Origin: Chara braunii
Lineage: Eukaryota; Streptophyta; Charophyceae; Charales; Characeae
DNA: 22,650 nt
Assembly (NCBI GenBank): GCA_003427395.1
Contig: BFEA01000572.1
Span: forward strand, 667,711 to 690,360
Direction: 5' to 3'
The translations under genes were made by a program, and so were the position numbers. The notes beneath the pieces were generated by a model that had not been told where the DNA came from, made no database searches, and saw only the letters and a list, made by a program, of their open reading frames with translations. Position 1 is the first letter of the stretch. Every line of letters begins with the position of its first letter. Positions 10,334 to 18,984 of this stretch are shown piece by piece.

Positions 10334-10880
10334 TGTCGAGCGCATCGGTCCGGCACCGCACCAGGGCAGCGCGGGACCCTCCCGGCCGCGTCACGCAAGA
10401 GTTGGTTTAAATCCTTCGTCACAGACAATACATGTGGAGTTTCCTTAAGCCGCTCCGGCCGAGTGTGCCAGCCATACCTCTCGCAAGCCCCTACGACAGG
10501 ATAGGCCCTACGTGAGGCACGACTTACCTACACCTTACGGGAGTTATCACCTCCCTTCCGTGGGCGTATCCCCGTCGAGCTACCAGTCCACAGTACGAAA
10601 GCTAATCAGTTGCAATCGCAGAGGTGGACCATCCGAGGGCGTTTCTCGTTCGCTGTAGCATAGGGGGTACGCGCGGTAATACGCCTCTATCGAACCCGCA
10701 TGCGAACCGACATCTTGGGGGGCTGAGGTCTCAAGCGTGACTCGACGTAGGTCGACTAGGACGCATCCTACACACCACGCGCATTCCACTTCACAAACAC
10801 ACATACGCACAAAACAACACATATACGAAACGACACAACACAAACAACGCGACAACGCTCCTAGTCCCTCGGTAGCCAAC
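10334..10880 (-). mobile_element. LTR of unit B, inner edge (outer edge not found)
   Basis: The LTR inner edge is TGTCGAG at 10334 on the plus strand, two bases from the primer-binding site; on the element strand the LTR ends in CGACA. I could not find the outer edge, because no second LTR copy is in the window to compare; the LTR may include the duplicated segments at 10881-11690. No coding sequence is visible. The stretch 10780-10850 is CA-rich. Confidence 0.6.
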
Positions 10881-11175
10881 CCATAACTTTCCAATGCGAA
10901 AATCAAATAGGCGTCGCGCACGAGACTTAGTATAAAACCGCGCGGACACAGGGCTAACTCATATCGACTCGCAATGCAAGCGTACACAAGCGGTCGCAAC
11001 GATGGCGTACTATGTAATACCCATACTTACGTGGTCCTCGTTAATCTCGAGGGTCGCATTCGACACTCAAGTGTCGGTTGACACGAGCCTTGAGGGTTAA
11101 ATATCTCGACGTTGAACAACCGTCATGCGCGGTTGAAGACCACACCCTCTTCTGCACCCTGTGTAGAGGGGTTGA
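10881..11175. repeat. Tandem duplication, copy 1 (538-bp offset)
   Basis: Diverged copy of 11418-11690. Shared blocks in the same order: CCATAACTTT (10881), a TATAAA box followed by a GCGCG-like block (10931), CTCATA, CGATGGCGTACTATGTA (11000-11016), and the perfect hairpin GACACTCAAGTGTC (11062-11075). Between the blocks the sequence has diverged strongly, which makes the conserved blocks stand out. Confidence 0.75.
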
Positions 11176-11417
11176 GTAGACAGCTTTAAGCTGTCGTGGC
11201 GGTCGAACATCAAGGGGTTTGACTTTGACGGCTGTCACGGACTATAACGTTCAACTATAAAAACTCCAAAGAGCAAAAGATAAGGGATAGGCCGAAGGCT
11301 CCCCGCCTACTAAACAAAATCATAGCCCTGGGGTACCCTTCCTTTGTTTCGTGCGGCGTTGGCGGCTTGTAGCAATCTCAAACATTCGCCCATATGTGTC
11401 GGTCCCATTTTGTAATC

Positions 11418-11690
11418 CCATAACTTTTACGCACTAAGGCGCTAAAACATCGCGCGAGGGATTTTAATATAAAGTCGCGCAGCCGAGGGCCTATCTCATA
11501 CCAACCTGCAAATGCAGGCTTACTCATGCAGTCGAGACGATGGCGTACTATGTAGTGCTCATAACCAAGCGATCCCTCGTGGACCCGAGCACTGCTTATG
11601 ACACTCAAGTGTCAGACTCGAAGTGCCGTGAGGGTCTAATCCTTCACGACATTGCATGGCAGAAGGAATAGTCGTGCAGCCACCGCGAGA
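11418..11690. repeat. Tandem duplication, copy 2 (538-bp offset)
   Basis: Matches copy 1 block by block at an offset of 537-538: CCATAACTTT (11418), AATATAAAGTCGCGC (11468), CTCATA, CGATGGCGTACTATGTA (11538-11554) and GACACTCAAGTGTC (11600-11613). A looser similarity continues to about 11850 (AAAAAGCAAAG versus AAAGAGCAAAAG near 11265). Confidence 0.75.
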
Positions 11691-12324
11691 CCTCCGACCT
11701 TTGGTCTGAGCGTTTCGGTAGGCAAGGGAAATAGGCTCTGCGCGAGGGAAAACCCCTTTCCTGCAAAGCCTAGGGCTTGGGATGTCTTGGAAAAAGACCT
11801 TGAATCCCGGCCCTGGACCAATGTCCGACTAAAGAAATCCCCAAAAAGCAAAGCAAAAATACCAAGAAGGGTCTTGCTCCTGCAGACATCCACCCCAAAT
11901 ATACCCATTTGAATATATGTATATATATATAAGGGGCATGTATGTGACGATCACTTTTTACAGTCTCACTAGGGTCTCTCACAATAATACATATATGTGT
12001 GAACGAAGGCAACCAAATCCAGAATTTGATTCACAACACATACATGTAATCACATCAACGAGTCAAATCAACAGCCCACACACTACACGGGGTCAACCCC
12101 AACCACCTTCGACACTCATACCCCTTGCTTTAGCCATGCAAGCTCCAAACCTCTTGTCCAACCAACCTTAATTAAATACTCAGTACCTTTGTTAAATGGC
12201 CATTCAATAAAAGCCCGGGTGAAACCATAATGAAACAATAAAATTCACCACGACTAAAACCTTTTAGGTTGAGTGTGGAGGGTAAGTTGAAATTGAGTCG
12301 TAAACCGACGGATCGGCAACCGAC
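11691..12324. other. Non-coding stretch, no gene seen
   Basis: I see no gene. It holds a loose hairpin pairing AGGCT and AGCCT (about 11730-11775), a short AT microsatellite (about 11912-11934), and AT-rich sequence. It probably belongs to the LTR of unit B or to the leader of the element whose edge is at 12600. Confidence 0.5.
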
Positions 12325-12384
12325 CTGTTATCTGTGATAACAGAAGATGATCCTCAAGGGATCAGGCTGAATCTAGTCCTGATC
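12325..12384. other. Cluster of three perfect hairpins
   Basis: Three stems in 60 bases: CTGTTATC-TGT-GATAACAG (12325-12343), GATCC-TCAAG-GGATC (12349-12363) and GATCAGG-n11-CCTGATC (12360-12384). The second and third overlap and cannot form together, so they could be alternatives. They lie about 210 bases from the LTR-like edge at 12600. Confidence 0.6.
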
Positions 12385-12590
12385 TTGAATCAAAATGATC
12401 AAAAAGGAACTGTAACACACGGCAGACCAATCCCCAAGCTAAAATCATAAGTGTATGGAGCATACAACTCCATAATACATTCTTACTCAAAATCTTCCTA
12501 TAAGCTAGACTTCAGTCTACTTTTAAGCCAGTGTTTAAGCTAAAGGTAGACTAGTTGCGGAATCTCCTCTATTATGGGTGGATTGTCAGA

Positions 12591-12605
12591 ATCGCCACCT
12601 GTCGA
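12591..12605 (-). promoter_or_regulatory. Second LTR/PBS-like boundary
   Basis: The plus strand reads ATCGCCA, CC, TGTCGA. This has the same layout as the unit B boundary (GGCGCCA, CC, TGTCGA): CCA of a primer tRNA, two spacer bases, LTR edge. Beyond TGGCGAT the site does not match a tRNA I can name, so the primer is unknown or the site has decayed. No gag or pol linked to this edge is visible. Confidence 0.45.
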
Positions 12606-13345
12606 AATATAATCTAACTCCTTCAAACTAAGAAAATTTCGGCAGCGCTTCCCGTAGGAAAAGTGCCTTTCCAGAATTTATATAAGTCAAAATATGAAAA
12701 ATAGGAATAATTTCTAACTCTGGAAAGCCAAATTTTGTCTAACTCTCTGAATTAGTAGAAATTTTGGCAGCACTCCCTTTAGAAAAGGAGACTCTCCAGA
12801 TTTATACTAAGTCAGATATAAAAGCAAAAGCAATCTCTAACTCTAGAGAATCAAATTTTGTCTAGCTCTCTGAATTAGTAGAAATTTGGGCAGCACTCGC
12901 TTTAGAAAGGGAGACTTCCCAGATTTATACTCAGTCATATATGAACTCGAACAACAGCTCGAACTCAACTTTAAACTGAATTTAACTTACTCCTTAATTT
13001 TGTAAAAATTTCGGCAGCACTCCCTCTAGAAAAGTGTTATTCCAAAATTTATACAATGCTAAGTTCAGATTTTGAAAGTAATTTTGGCTTCCCAAAGTTC
13101 AATTTTATCTAACTCCCTAAATTAGCAAAAATTTGGGCAGCACTCCCTCTAGAAAAGGAGACTTCCCATATTTTAACTAAACCAGATACATGGAAAAGAC
13201 AAGTTGAACTCTAACAAGTCAAAAGTTGACTAACTTCTTGGATTGTAGAAATTTTGGCAGCGCTTCCCGTAGGAAAAGTAGCTTGCCAAGATTTATACAA
13301 AGCCAAGTATAAGAAAAGATCTCAGAAAATGCGGAATTGACCTAA
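12600..13345. repeat. Six tandem ~123-bp units with a conserved foldback
   Basis: A GGCAGC core recurs at 12641, 12766, 12889, 13013, 13136 and 13256, spacing 120-125. Each unit reads roughly: TCTAACTCC, AAATTT, (C/T/G)GG, CAGC(A/G)CT, a short inner stem, then CC and ATTTATAC. The outer arms AAATTTnGG and CCnnATTT can pair. The base before GG and its partner change together (GGG with CCC in units 3 and 5; TGG with CCA in 2 and 6). The inner arms also change in step (CTTCC/GGAA in 1 and 6; CTCC/GGAG in 2, 3 and 5). The array starts directly at the LTR-like edge at 12600, so it is probably inside an LTR. Confidence 0.8.
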
Positions 13346-13586
13346 GTAAAAAAAGTTATTACAGAAAATGCAGAAATTGACACTAACTCCTATGGCTCTA
13401 GCACGTGGCGAGCAACTAAAGCAACTACCTATAAAATTGAAACCCAAACAAAACTAGTTATCCCATCCAGTCACATGCAAACCAAACCACAAGTGTAAGT
13501 ACTTTCACCATCCAAGTTCATTCCATATAGATAGTTCATGAATCTTCAAGTTATTGAATCCTTATACCCATCTTACATAAGACATA
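13346..13586. other. Non-coding spacer between the two arrays
   Basis: No gene is seen. It begins with what may be the worn end of a seventh 123-bp unit (ACTAACTCC near 13381) and is otherwise A/C-rich unique sequence. Confidence 0.4.
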
Positions 13587-14352
13587 GTGCTGGACCATTC
13601 ACCATGGAAACAATGTCAAACTTGTCTTTATGATATACACGAACAGGTTGCACAACTACTTCTTTCTTCTTTTGGGCAGATGACTAGGTCATTCGCCATG
13701 GAAACAATGCCTAGTCGCCCTGAGTTGTTTAATATCCAAAGATTTATTATTTCTCTGACTTTGTTTTCAAAAGAAAAGGTAAATATGGGCAGAGGACTGA
13801 ACCATTCACAGTAGAAACAATGTTCAGCTTGCCCCAAACTATTTTCATTTATACTCTGTATTTTTTTCTTTTCTCTTCTTAATGATGCGGCTTAACGCTG
13901 GACCATTTATAGTAGAAACAATGTCCAACTGCCAGTTCGCATGCAAATACATAAAATATTTTCCTTTATACTCAATTTAATTTATGTGCGTGGTTTTCAG
14001 GCTAAACCATTCACCATGGAAACAAATGCTTACCGTTAGACCAAAAATCCTCCCTTAGAATAAACAAGAACTAAAACCCCTTTAATCAGGCAAACCCTAA
14101 GAGTTAACTAAAATAAACAGGCCATTCATAGTAGAAACAATGTCCGGTCCCCCAGAAAAGAACTAAATAAAACATAGCAACCAGGTCATTCACAGTGGAA
14201 ACAATGCATGGTCCTTCAGAAAACAACCAAATAAACATAGCAACCAGGCCTTTCACAATAGAAACAATGTCTGGTCCTTCAGAAAATAGCCAAATAAACA
14301 TAGCCCTAATAAACATAGCCCTAAGTCATTCACAGTAGAAACAATGCTCAGG
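13587..14352. repeat. Array of nine hairpins with a conserved loop and variable stems
   Basis: The core (C/T)CATTCAC(C/A)(A/G)T(A/G)GAAACAATG recurs at 13595, 13689, 13802, 13904, 14007, 14122, 14186, 14249 and 14326, spaced 60-118. CATT and AATG at the core ends can pair, and the bases outside extend the stem with different sequence each time: GACTAGG/CCTAGTC (13682-13716), CTGAA/TTCAG (13797-13827), TGGAC/GTCCA (13899-13927), and ACCAGG with CATGGT or TCTGGT (one mismatch) at 14181 and 14244. The sequence between copies is not conserved. On the minus strand several copies translate to similar short peptides, but frames and spacing vary, so I do not regard it as coding. Confidence 0.82.
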
Positions 14353-16160
14353 CTTTGGTTGACCCTGTCAAACGCATGCAAAACTGCCTACCTCCCATCT
14401 TCCACCAGTTCATTCCTTAGTCTGCTTTCAGTCAAAACAAAAGAGAAACTTAAACTTCACTCTCACACGTTCCTTCCATTCAGTCTGATTGGGTCCTGAA
14501 GAAAAAACAAAAAAACTATAGGGACAACCTCATGCATACAACAGTCATACTACAGGGAGATAGGCAACCATAGGTAGTAACAGGTTGTACAAATGAAAAT
14601 GGTTTACCTGACGATTCCCTGCCTCCAGAACTCCTCCTGAGTTCCGACAGAGCTCCCGCAATCGGTGGGGCGAACCTCCCACAGAGGCCTTGGCGCGGAT
14701 TACGGGTTGCAATCCCGACTGCCGCCTTCCTCTCAGAACCAATAGACTAGACTTAGAGGGAGAAGGAAAGAAAGAGTAGAGTCAGTCTCTCAAGATACCA
14801 GAGAGGTAATCTCAGACTCGCGTGAGAGGGCCTTGGTTCCTTGGTTCGCCTGAGGGCCCCGCAATGGCGGTCAACTGTAATAGCTTGGTCCACGAAGTCA
14901 AACTGCCATAGTAGCCCCTCCTTACGAACCGTCAAATCGCAGCAGTAACCTCCCACTCGCCCAACTTTGCCAGCTCTCCAGCCTCGACACTTCTTCTCAG
15001 TCTGATCGCGGGCGCTCAGCAGTCTGTAACAACCCATAGACGCAGCAGTAGCACCCAGCACTGGCCAGCGGAATCAGCAATCATCGATAGCGGCATACAA
15101 CGGTGGTCAGCAGCAATGGTTGTTGTCCGTACACAATCCGGAGCTTCAGCGCTTGACGGTGGTTAACAACAACACCATCGCTTGCCAGTGACAACAGTTC
15201 ATGCCCAACCAGTAGCCTCAGTTGTACACTATGGTATAGACCACCAACTACAGTAGCGGCACATAGCGGTCTGTAGTCCACAATACTGGTAGTGGTCACC
15301 AACAACCAGCAACTCGTTCAAATGAATGTCGTACCGCCAAGTTGTTGATCTCCCAACTTACAACAAGGACACTTCTCTGAATCTATAGCAGTAACCCCCA
15401 CCTACTACAGTCTGCCACCTCGTCCTTGGACCACGACAGGTGTTCACCAGTCGTCCACAGTTCTGAGTATGCCAATAACAGTCGTTCTACCGGTCTGTGG
15501 ACTCAACGAAGGGTCTTCAATTTGTCATCCGTTGCTGTGTCTGGACCTGGCGAGCTTACAAAGCGCGTCACAGACCTGTTATTGCCTCAAACTTCCGCTG
15601 GTTAGTCACCCAACAGTCTCTCTCAGAAGCTGGTCATGAGGGAAACCCCCCCCCTAAGCCATCTAGCAAGTTGTCGTCTCGTTTGTTAACGAGACTAACC
15701 TAGACAAAATACTCCACCACTAAGAACGGTCATGCACCACCACCCATAGAATCAGAGAAACAGAAGCTCTCAATCTGTCAATCCTCACTATGCACGGACA
15801 AGGAACGACCAGTCCCCTCAGCGTGGTGCAAGCAAACTTACTGCGAACAATCTGCAACCAGCCCGGTCCCGCTACGATGTTATTCTAGCGGCGAAAGTAC
15901 CGGGCCATCATTGCGACCAGGTTCAGCCTCATACAGGCTAGCACCCCCGACTCCGACACTGTGCTACCAGACCCCCGGGCAGCATACGCCAGGTAGGTGC
16001 TCTAGTCCCATGTTATCCCCCTATCCCTTCCTTACCAGCCTCCACCACTAGTACGACCGAAGCCAGCATGTATCTTCTACAAGATCTCGGAAGGATTCGC
16101 CGCCCCGTGTGAAGGTAAGTGTGTCCTCCCCGCGCAGCTCATACTCGTTATACCAGCGGA
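14353..16160. other. No gene seen; simple-sequence and small hairpins
   Basis: I see no gene in 1.8 kb. The part 15060-15470 is rich in CAG/CAA/GTAG words without clean periodicity. Perfect small hairpins include GTCTCGTT-TGTT-AACGAGAC (15676-15695) and GAACTC-CTCCT-GAGTTC (near 14627-14643). There is a run of C at 15648. It may be further LTR or leader sequence of the element with the edge at 12600, but nothing proves it. Confidence 0.45.
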
Positions 16161-16164
16161 ATCA

Positions 16165-16830
16165 TGGCCCGGACTGAAAATCGGGCTCCGCCATCAACCT
16201 CGCAATACCCGAAATCCCCAAACTTACGTCTCTACCCGCTAGATTTCGCAGGGAATCGAGCAATCTGAGTGTTTTTTCAGCCTAACTTTTCTTATTTCTG
16301 CCATCTCCCGACGCACTAACTTCCCCTAATCAGCCTCTCCTACTAACTTCTCTATCACTCCCTTACCATTCATTCTGTCTTCAGAATCGGGGTCGCCCAT
16401 CCCGAAAACCCCCGATTCGGATCTTACCCCGCCCGATTTTGTTCAGAAACGAGCGGATCACACCATTTTCTACTTTTCGTTCTCCTCGCTCCGCCATAGC
16501 TTCGCGCGGTCATGTTCCTTGCTAACTTATTTTCTACTAACTCTCCTCCTAAACTAACCCTGCCATCGAACTCGTCTTATCAAAAAACCCCTATCTCGAT
16601 CCTCGGTCCTCCCGATTTCGTCACGGATTGGTTAGGAATCCGATTCTTCTTCCCTCCACCATCACTCATCTCGCCATGGCCCATCGCTCCTTCTTCCTCT
16701 TCTAACAACTAATCTGCTAACTTTTCACTAAAACTAACACCAGATTCAAGTTCGTCCGTGGCTAAAACCCCGAGTTCGCTTCTTCCCCCGTCCAAATCGG
16801 TCCTCTATGGGGCAAACTCCATACCTCATG
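16165..16830 (+). repeat. Diverged tandem modules (~180-210 bp)
   Basis: A block reading roughly ATCGGGnTCGnCC, then AAAACCCC, GATTCG, then CCCGATTT recurs at about 16177, 16384, 16565 and 16744, preceded each time by C/T-rich text with repeated CTAACTT words. Spacing is about 207, 181 and 179. Similarity between copies is moderate, so this is an old duplication. No frame is conserved. A possible fifth module lies near 17428-17490. Confidence 0.5.
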
Positions 16831-17240
16831 CTGCGCCCAACCCACCTCCTCGCCATCTCGGCCTCCATATACCGAACGCACCCGGCGTGAATTCGCGTCC
16901 GGGTGCACCTCCTCTTTTCGGCACTCGTGGCCTGCTCCGCTCGCTGCTGCCTAACGCAGCTCTGCCCGACTCGCCGTTCGCACAGCTGTCTCTTATACAC
17001 ATCTAGATGTGTATAAGAGACAGGTCCAAATCGGTCCTCTATGGGGCAAACTCCATACCTCATGCTGCGCCCAACCCACCTCCTCGCCATCTCGGCCTCC
17101 ATATACCGAACGCACCCGGCGTGAATTCGCGTCCGGGTGCACCTCCTTTTTTTTTTTTTTTTTTTTTTTTTCCGGCACTCGTGGCCTGCTCCGCTCGCTG
17201 CTGCCTAACGCAGCTCTGCCTGACTCGCCGTTCGCACAGT
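16790..17240 (+). repeat. Direct 196-bp duplication flanking an adapter (assembly artefact)
   Basis: 16790-16985 recurs at 17024-17240 in the same direction, with one base change (CCCGAC versus CCTGAC near 17220) and a 25-base T run (17147-17171) where copy 1 has only CTTTT. The copies are separated exactly by the 38-base adapter junction. The end of the segment is joined back to its own start, which is what circularising a short fragment would give. Confidence 0.9.
16986..17023. other. Tn5 mosaic-end junction (library adapter)
   Basis: A perfect 19-base Tn5 mosaic end (CTGTCTCTTATACACATCT) is followed directly by its reverse complement. This 38-base palindrome is the junction adapter of transposase-based mate-pair libraries. 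It is not biological sequence. Translated, it gives the well-known false peptides THLDVYKRQ and MCIRDR. Confidence 0.98.
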
Positions 17241-17760
17241 ACCCGTGCTACGTCTGCCGCCCGCTGCCTTCTCTTTGGCCGACGCACCTTCTTCCTACTA
17301 GCTCACTCCCCGACACTCCGCTCTCCCGTTTCCTTCACCGCTCGCAATTTTTCCCTTCTTCGTTCCCCTCTGGTCCATTGCCTTGCCTTGCTCACACTGT
17401 TGCTAGCGCGTCGCCCCGCAGTCGCTATGGACCGAGTCTTCGAGAGTAGCCCGGAAAAATCCAGGTTCGGAGTCATTCGCTGTCCCCTCTCTTTCTTCTA
17501 AACGTATCTGGCACCGAAACCCTGCCAGTTTCGTTCCTCACCCCTCACTGCCTCCTGTCTGCGCACAGTCGACCTTACTGCCCACCTCCCTCCGACCACT
17601 TCCATCAGCGTTGCCAGGTAAGTATTCCGCCCGTTGTTGCTCCGTGCTGCCTGGCCGAACCCGCTGCCCGCTGCCTCTCTCCGCCCGTCACCTCCGAGTC
17701 GTGGCGCATGCACCCCGCGCAGAACCGCGTCCAGGTCCACCTGCTGGCTTTCACCACCCC
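17241..17760. other. No gene seen
   Basis: C/T-rich sequence with short open frames on both strands but no protein family I recognise. A good 5' splice-site-like word, CAG/GTAAGTAT, is at about 17615-17623 (plus strand), without a visible exon. GCTGGC and GCCAGC (17743-17766) form a hairpin at the far edge of the U6-like sequence. Confidence 0.4.
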
Positions 17761-17762
17761 GC

Positions 17763-17859
17763 CAGCCTTTTCCCAACTTATGCCTGTTATTCTTGCGCGC
17801 GGGTCATGCTAGTCTTCTCCGTATCGTTCCAATTTTAACGGATGTCCCGAAGGACAGAC
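17763..17859 (-). ncRNA. U6 snRNA-like sequence (probably pseudogene or SINE body)
   Basis: U6 is the catalytic-core RNA of the spliceosome. The minus strand begins with a perfect 5' stem-loop, TGTCC-TTCG-GGACA (17856-17843), then CATCCGTTAAAATTGGAACG, ATAC, GGAGAAGACTAGCATG, and a weaker match through GCGCAAG, AT, ACA, GCATAA to about 17763. Compared from memory with plant U6, the match covers almost the full length with about a dozen differences by eye, most in the 3' half. The ACAGAGA box reads ACGGAGA and the internal stem-loop has several changes, so I expect no spliceosomal function. No T-run terminator follows, and the usual upstream elements of a plant U6 gene are absent; instead a tRNA-like segment is upstream. 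Confidence 0.85.
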
Positions 17860-17920
17860 GCCCGGTTCGCCGGGTCAACAGACGACTCAGAATATTTGGT
17901 CTCCCTCATCGACCAAACCC
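17860..17920 (-). other. Linker with two hairpins between tRNA-like and U6-like parts
   Basis: On the minus strand the linker starts with a 7-bp stem, TTTGGTC...GACCAAA (17917-17895), and ends with CCCGG-TTCG/CGAA-CCGGG (17874-17861). The loop of the first holds GATGA and a CTGA lies at 17890-17887, words like snoRNA C and D boxes, but the spacing is too short for a standard C/D snoRNA. Confidence 0.6.
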
Positions 17921-17988
17921 CACCATCCGGATTCGAGCACGGGTCTGTATTTCAACAGTCCAAGGGTATACCGATGAGCTAGGCCCAT
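17921..17988 (-). ncRNA. tRNA-like Pol III promoter region (SINE-type head)
   Basis: The minus strand has TAGCTCATCGG (17981-17971), a good Pol III A box, and GTGCTCGAATCC (17940-17929), a good B box, with about the spacing of a tRNA gene. The acceptor, D and T stems do not pair well and the anticodon arm is poor, so it is not a working tRNA; I cannot name an isoacceptor. This is the form of a tRNA-derived SINE head. It lies directly upstream of the hairpin linker and the U6-like sequence on the same strand, so Pol III starting here could read through all of it. Confidence 0.7.
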
Positions 17989-18984
17989 AGGCCCCAAAGG
18001 TAGCCGTGGCCTCGCATCCCATCTACAGCACCGTGCCTCAAGGCAAAACGGGTACGGCTCCGGCGCAGCCCGCGCGGACAGTTTGCAACAGCACTTCAGG
18101 CATCCCTACGAATGCAACCTACTTCCCGTGGCCCGACATTAGGCCCGATATCGCACCCTAAGACGGGACGCGAGTAAACAAAAATAAAACGAGGAGAAAA
18201 AGGTAAAAGTAGTAGACGCAAAATGGGAAAATTGACGGGGAGCCCTACGGATCGGCCCCCTCCGCTGTGCCTGTAAACAAAAACAGAGGGGGGATAGCCT
18301 CGTCGGGCCCTCGCCCCCTCGGTCCCCTCCACGCCGCTCCACTACAGTTGCCACCTTGACGTCCATTGCCGCTGCGTCGGCACTCGCCGGCCTCAATCCC
18401 CGAACCTTCGTTGTGTCAGTCCAATGTCGTAACCTATAGGGCTTAGCCCAAGCCTGAGACATGTGCCCGCAGAGTACCGTATAAGGCAGTGCGGCGCGGC
18501 GTTTTGTGACAACAAAATGGCTGCGCAACACCCAGTGCCCGCGCCGGCTTGCTTATACCATGCCATAATTGCCCCGCGCGCCATCCTACGACAACCTGCT
18601 CACCGTACGAGAATCGTGCCGTTATTGCCAATGCCGTCGTCGGGGTTGTCCTCCGCACGCGCGCTCGACTAGGTCAAAGGTACCAATCGAAATAAAATAT
18701 CCTTCATTCCTGCTTAATCGAAAATAAATAAATAATAATAACATCACCAAGCAAAAACTACCGAGGTCCGGGCCGACTTTACGATCAACAACAGAAAAGA
18801 ATCACGCGCGCCTTAAACGTGCGCGCCCACGCACTCACTGTTATGGTCAACTACCCAGTCAATGCAAATACAGACGCAGCCGCGCTTAGCGCGATATACT
18901 TAAGCCTTAAACCAAACAATTTTCTGTTACTTGCAAAAACCCAGGGCGGATACCCTTGTGAGGGTATTCGCACCGACAGCATGA
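17989..18984. other. No gene seen
   Basis: Mixed GC-rich then AT-rich sequence (from about 18670). Short overlapping open frames on the minus strand (18096-18658) have no recognisable motif and no consistent codon use. A hairpin, GCGGATACCCT-TGTG-AGGGTATTCGC, lies at about 18947-18972. Confidence 0.45.

Noticed and set aside
13628-14316. Similar short peptides (CFYCEW, IVSIVKGL and alike) on the minus strand of the hairpin array
   Set aside because: They are translations of the conserved loop. Spacing is not a multiple of three and frames are interrupted, so coding is unlikely.
12600-14352. CRISPR array
   Set aside because: The units are long, imperfect and in a eukaryotic retroelement context, with no short identical repeats and no unique spacers of equal length.
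16746-17501. Open frames crossing the adapter junction on both strands
   Set aside because: They include the mosaic-end palindrome and a false duplication, so they are artefacts.
15985-17625. GTAAGT-type splice-donor words (about 15992, 16113, 17617) as signs of a spliced gene
   Set aside because: Single donor words are common by chance and I find no matching exon frame, acceptor or protein family.
17921-17988. A functional tRNA gene
   Set aside because: A and B boxes are good but the stems do not form a proper cloverleaf and no isoacceptor can be assigned.
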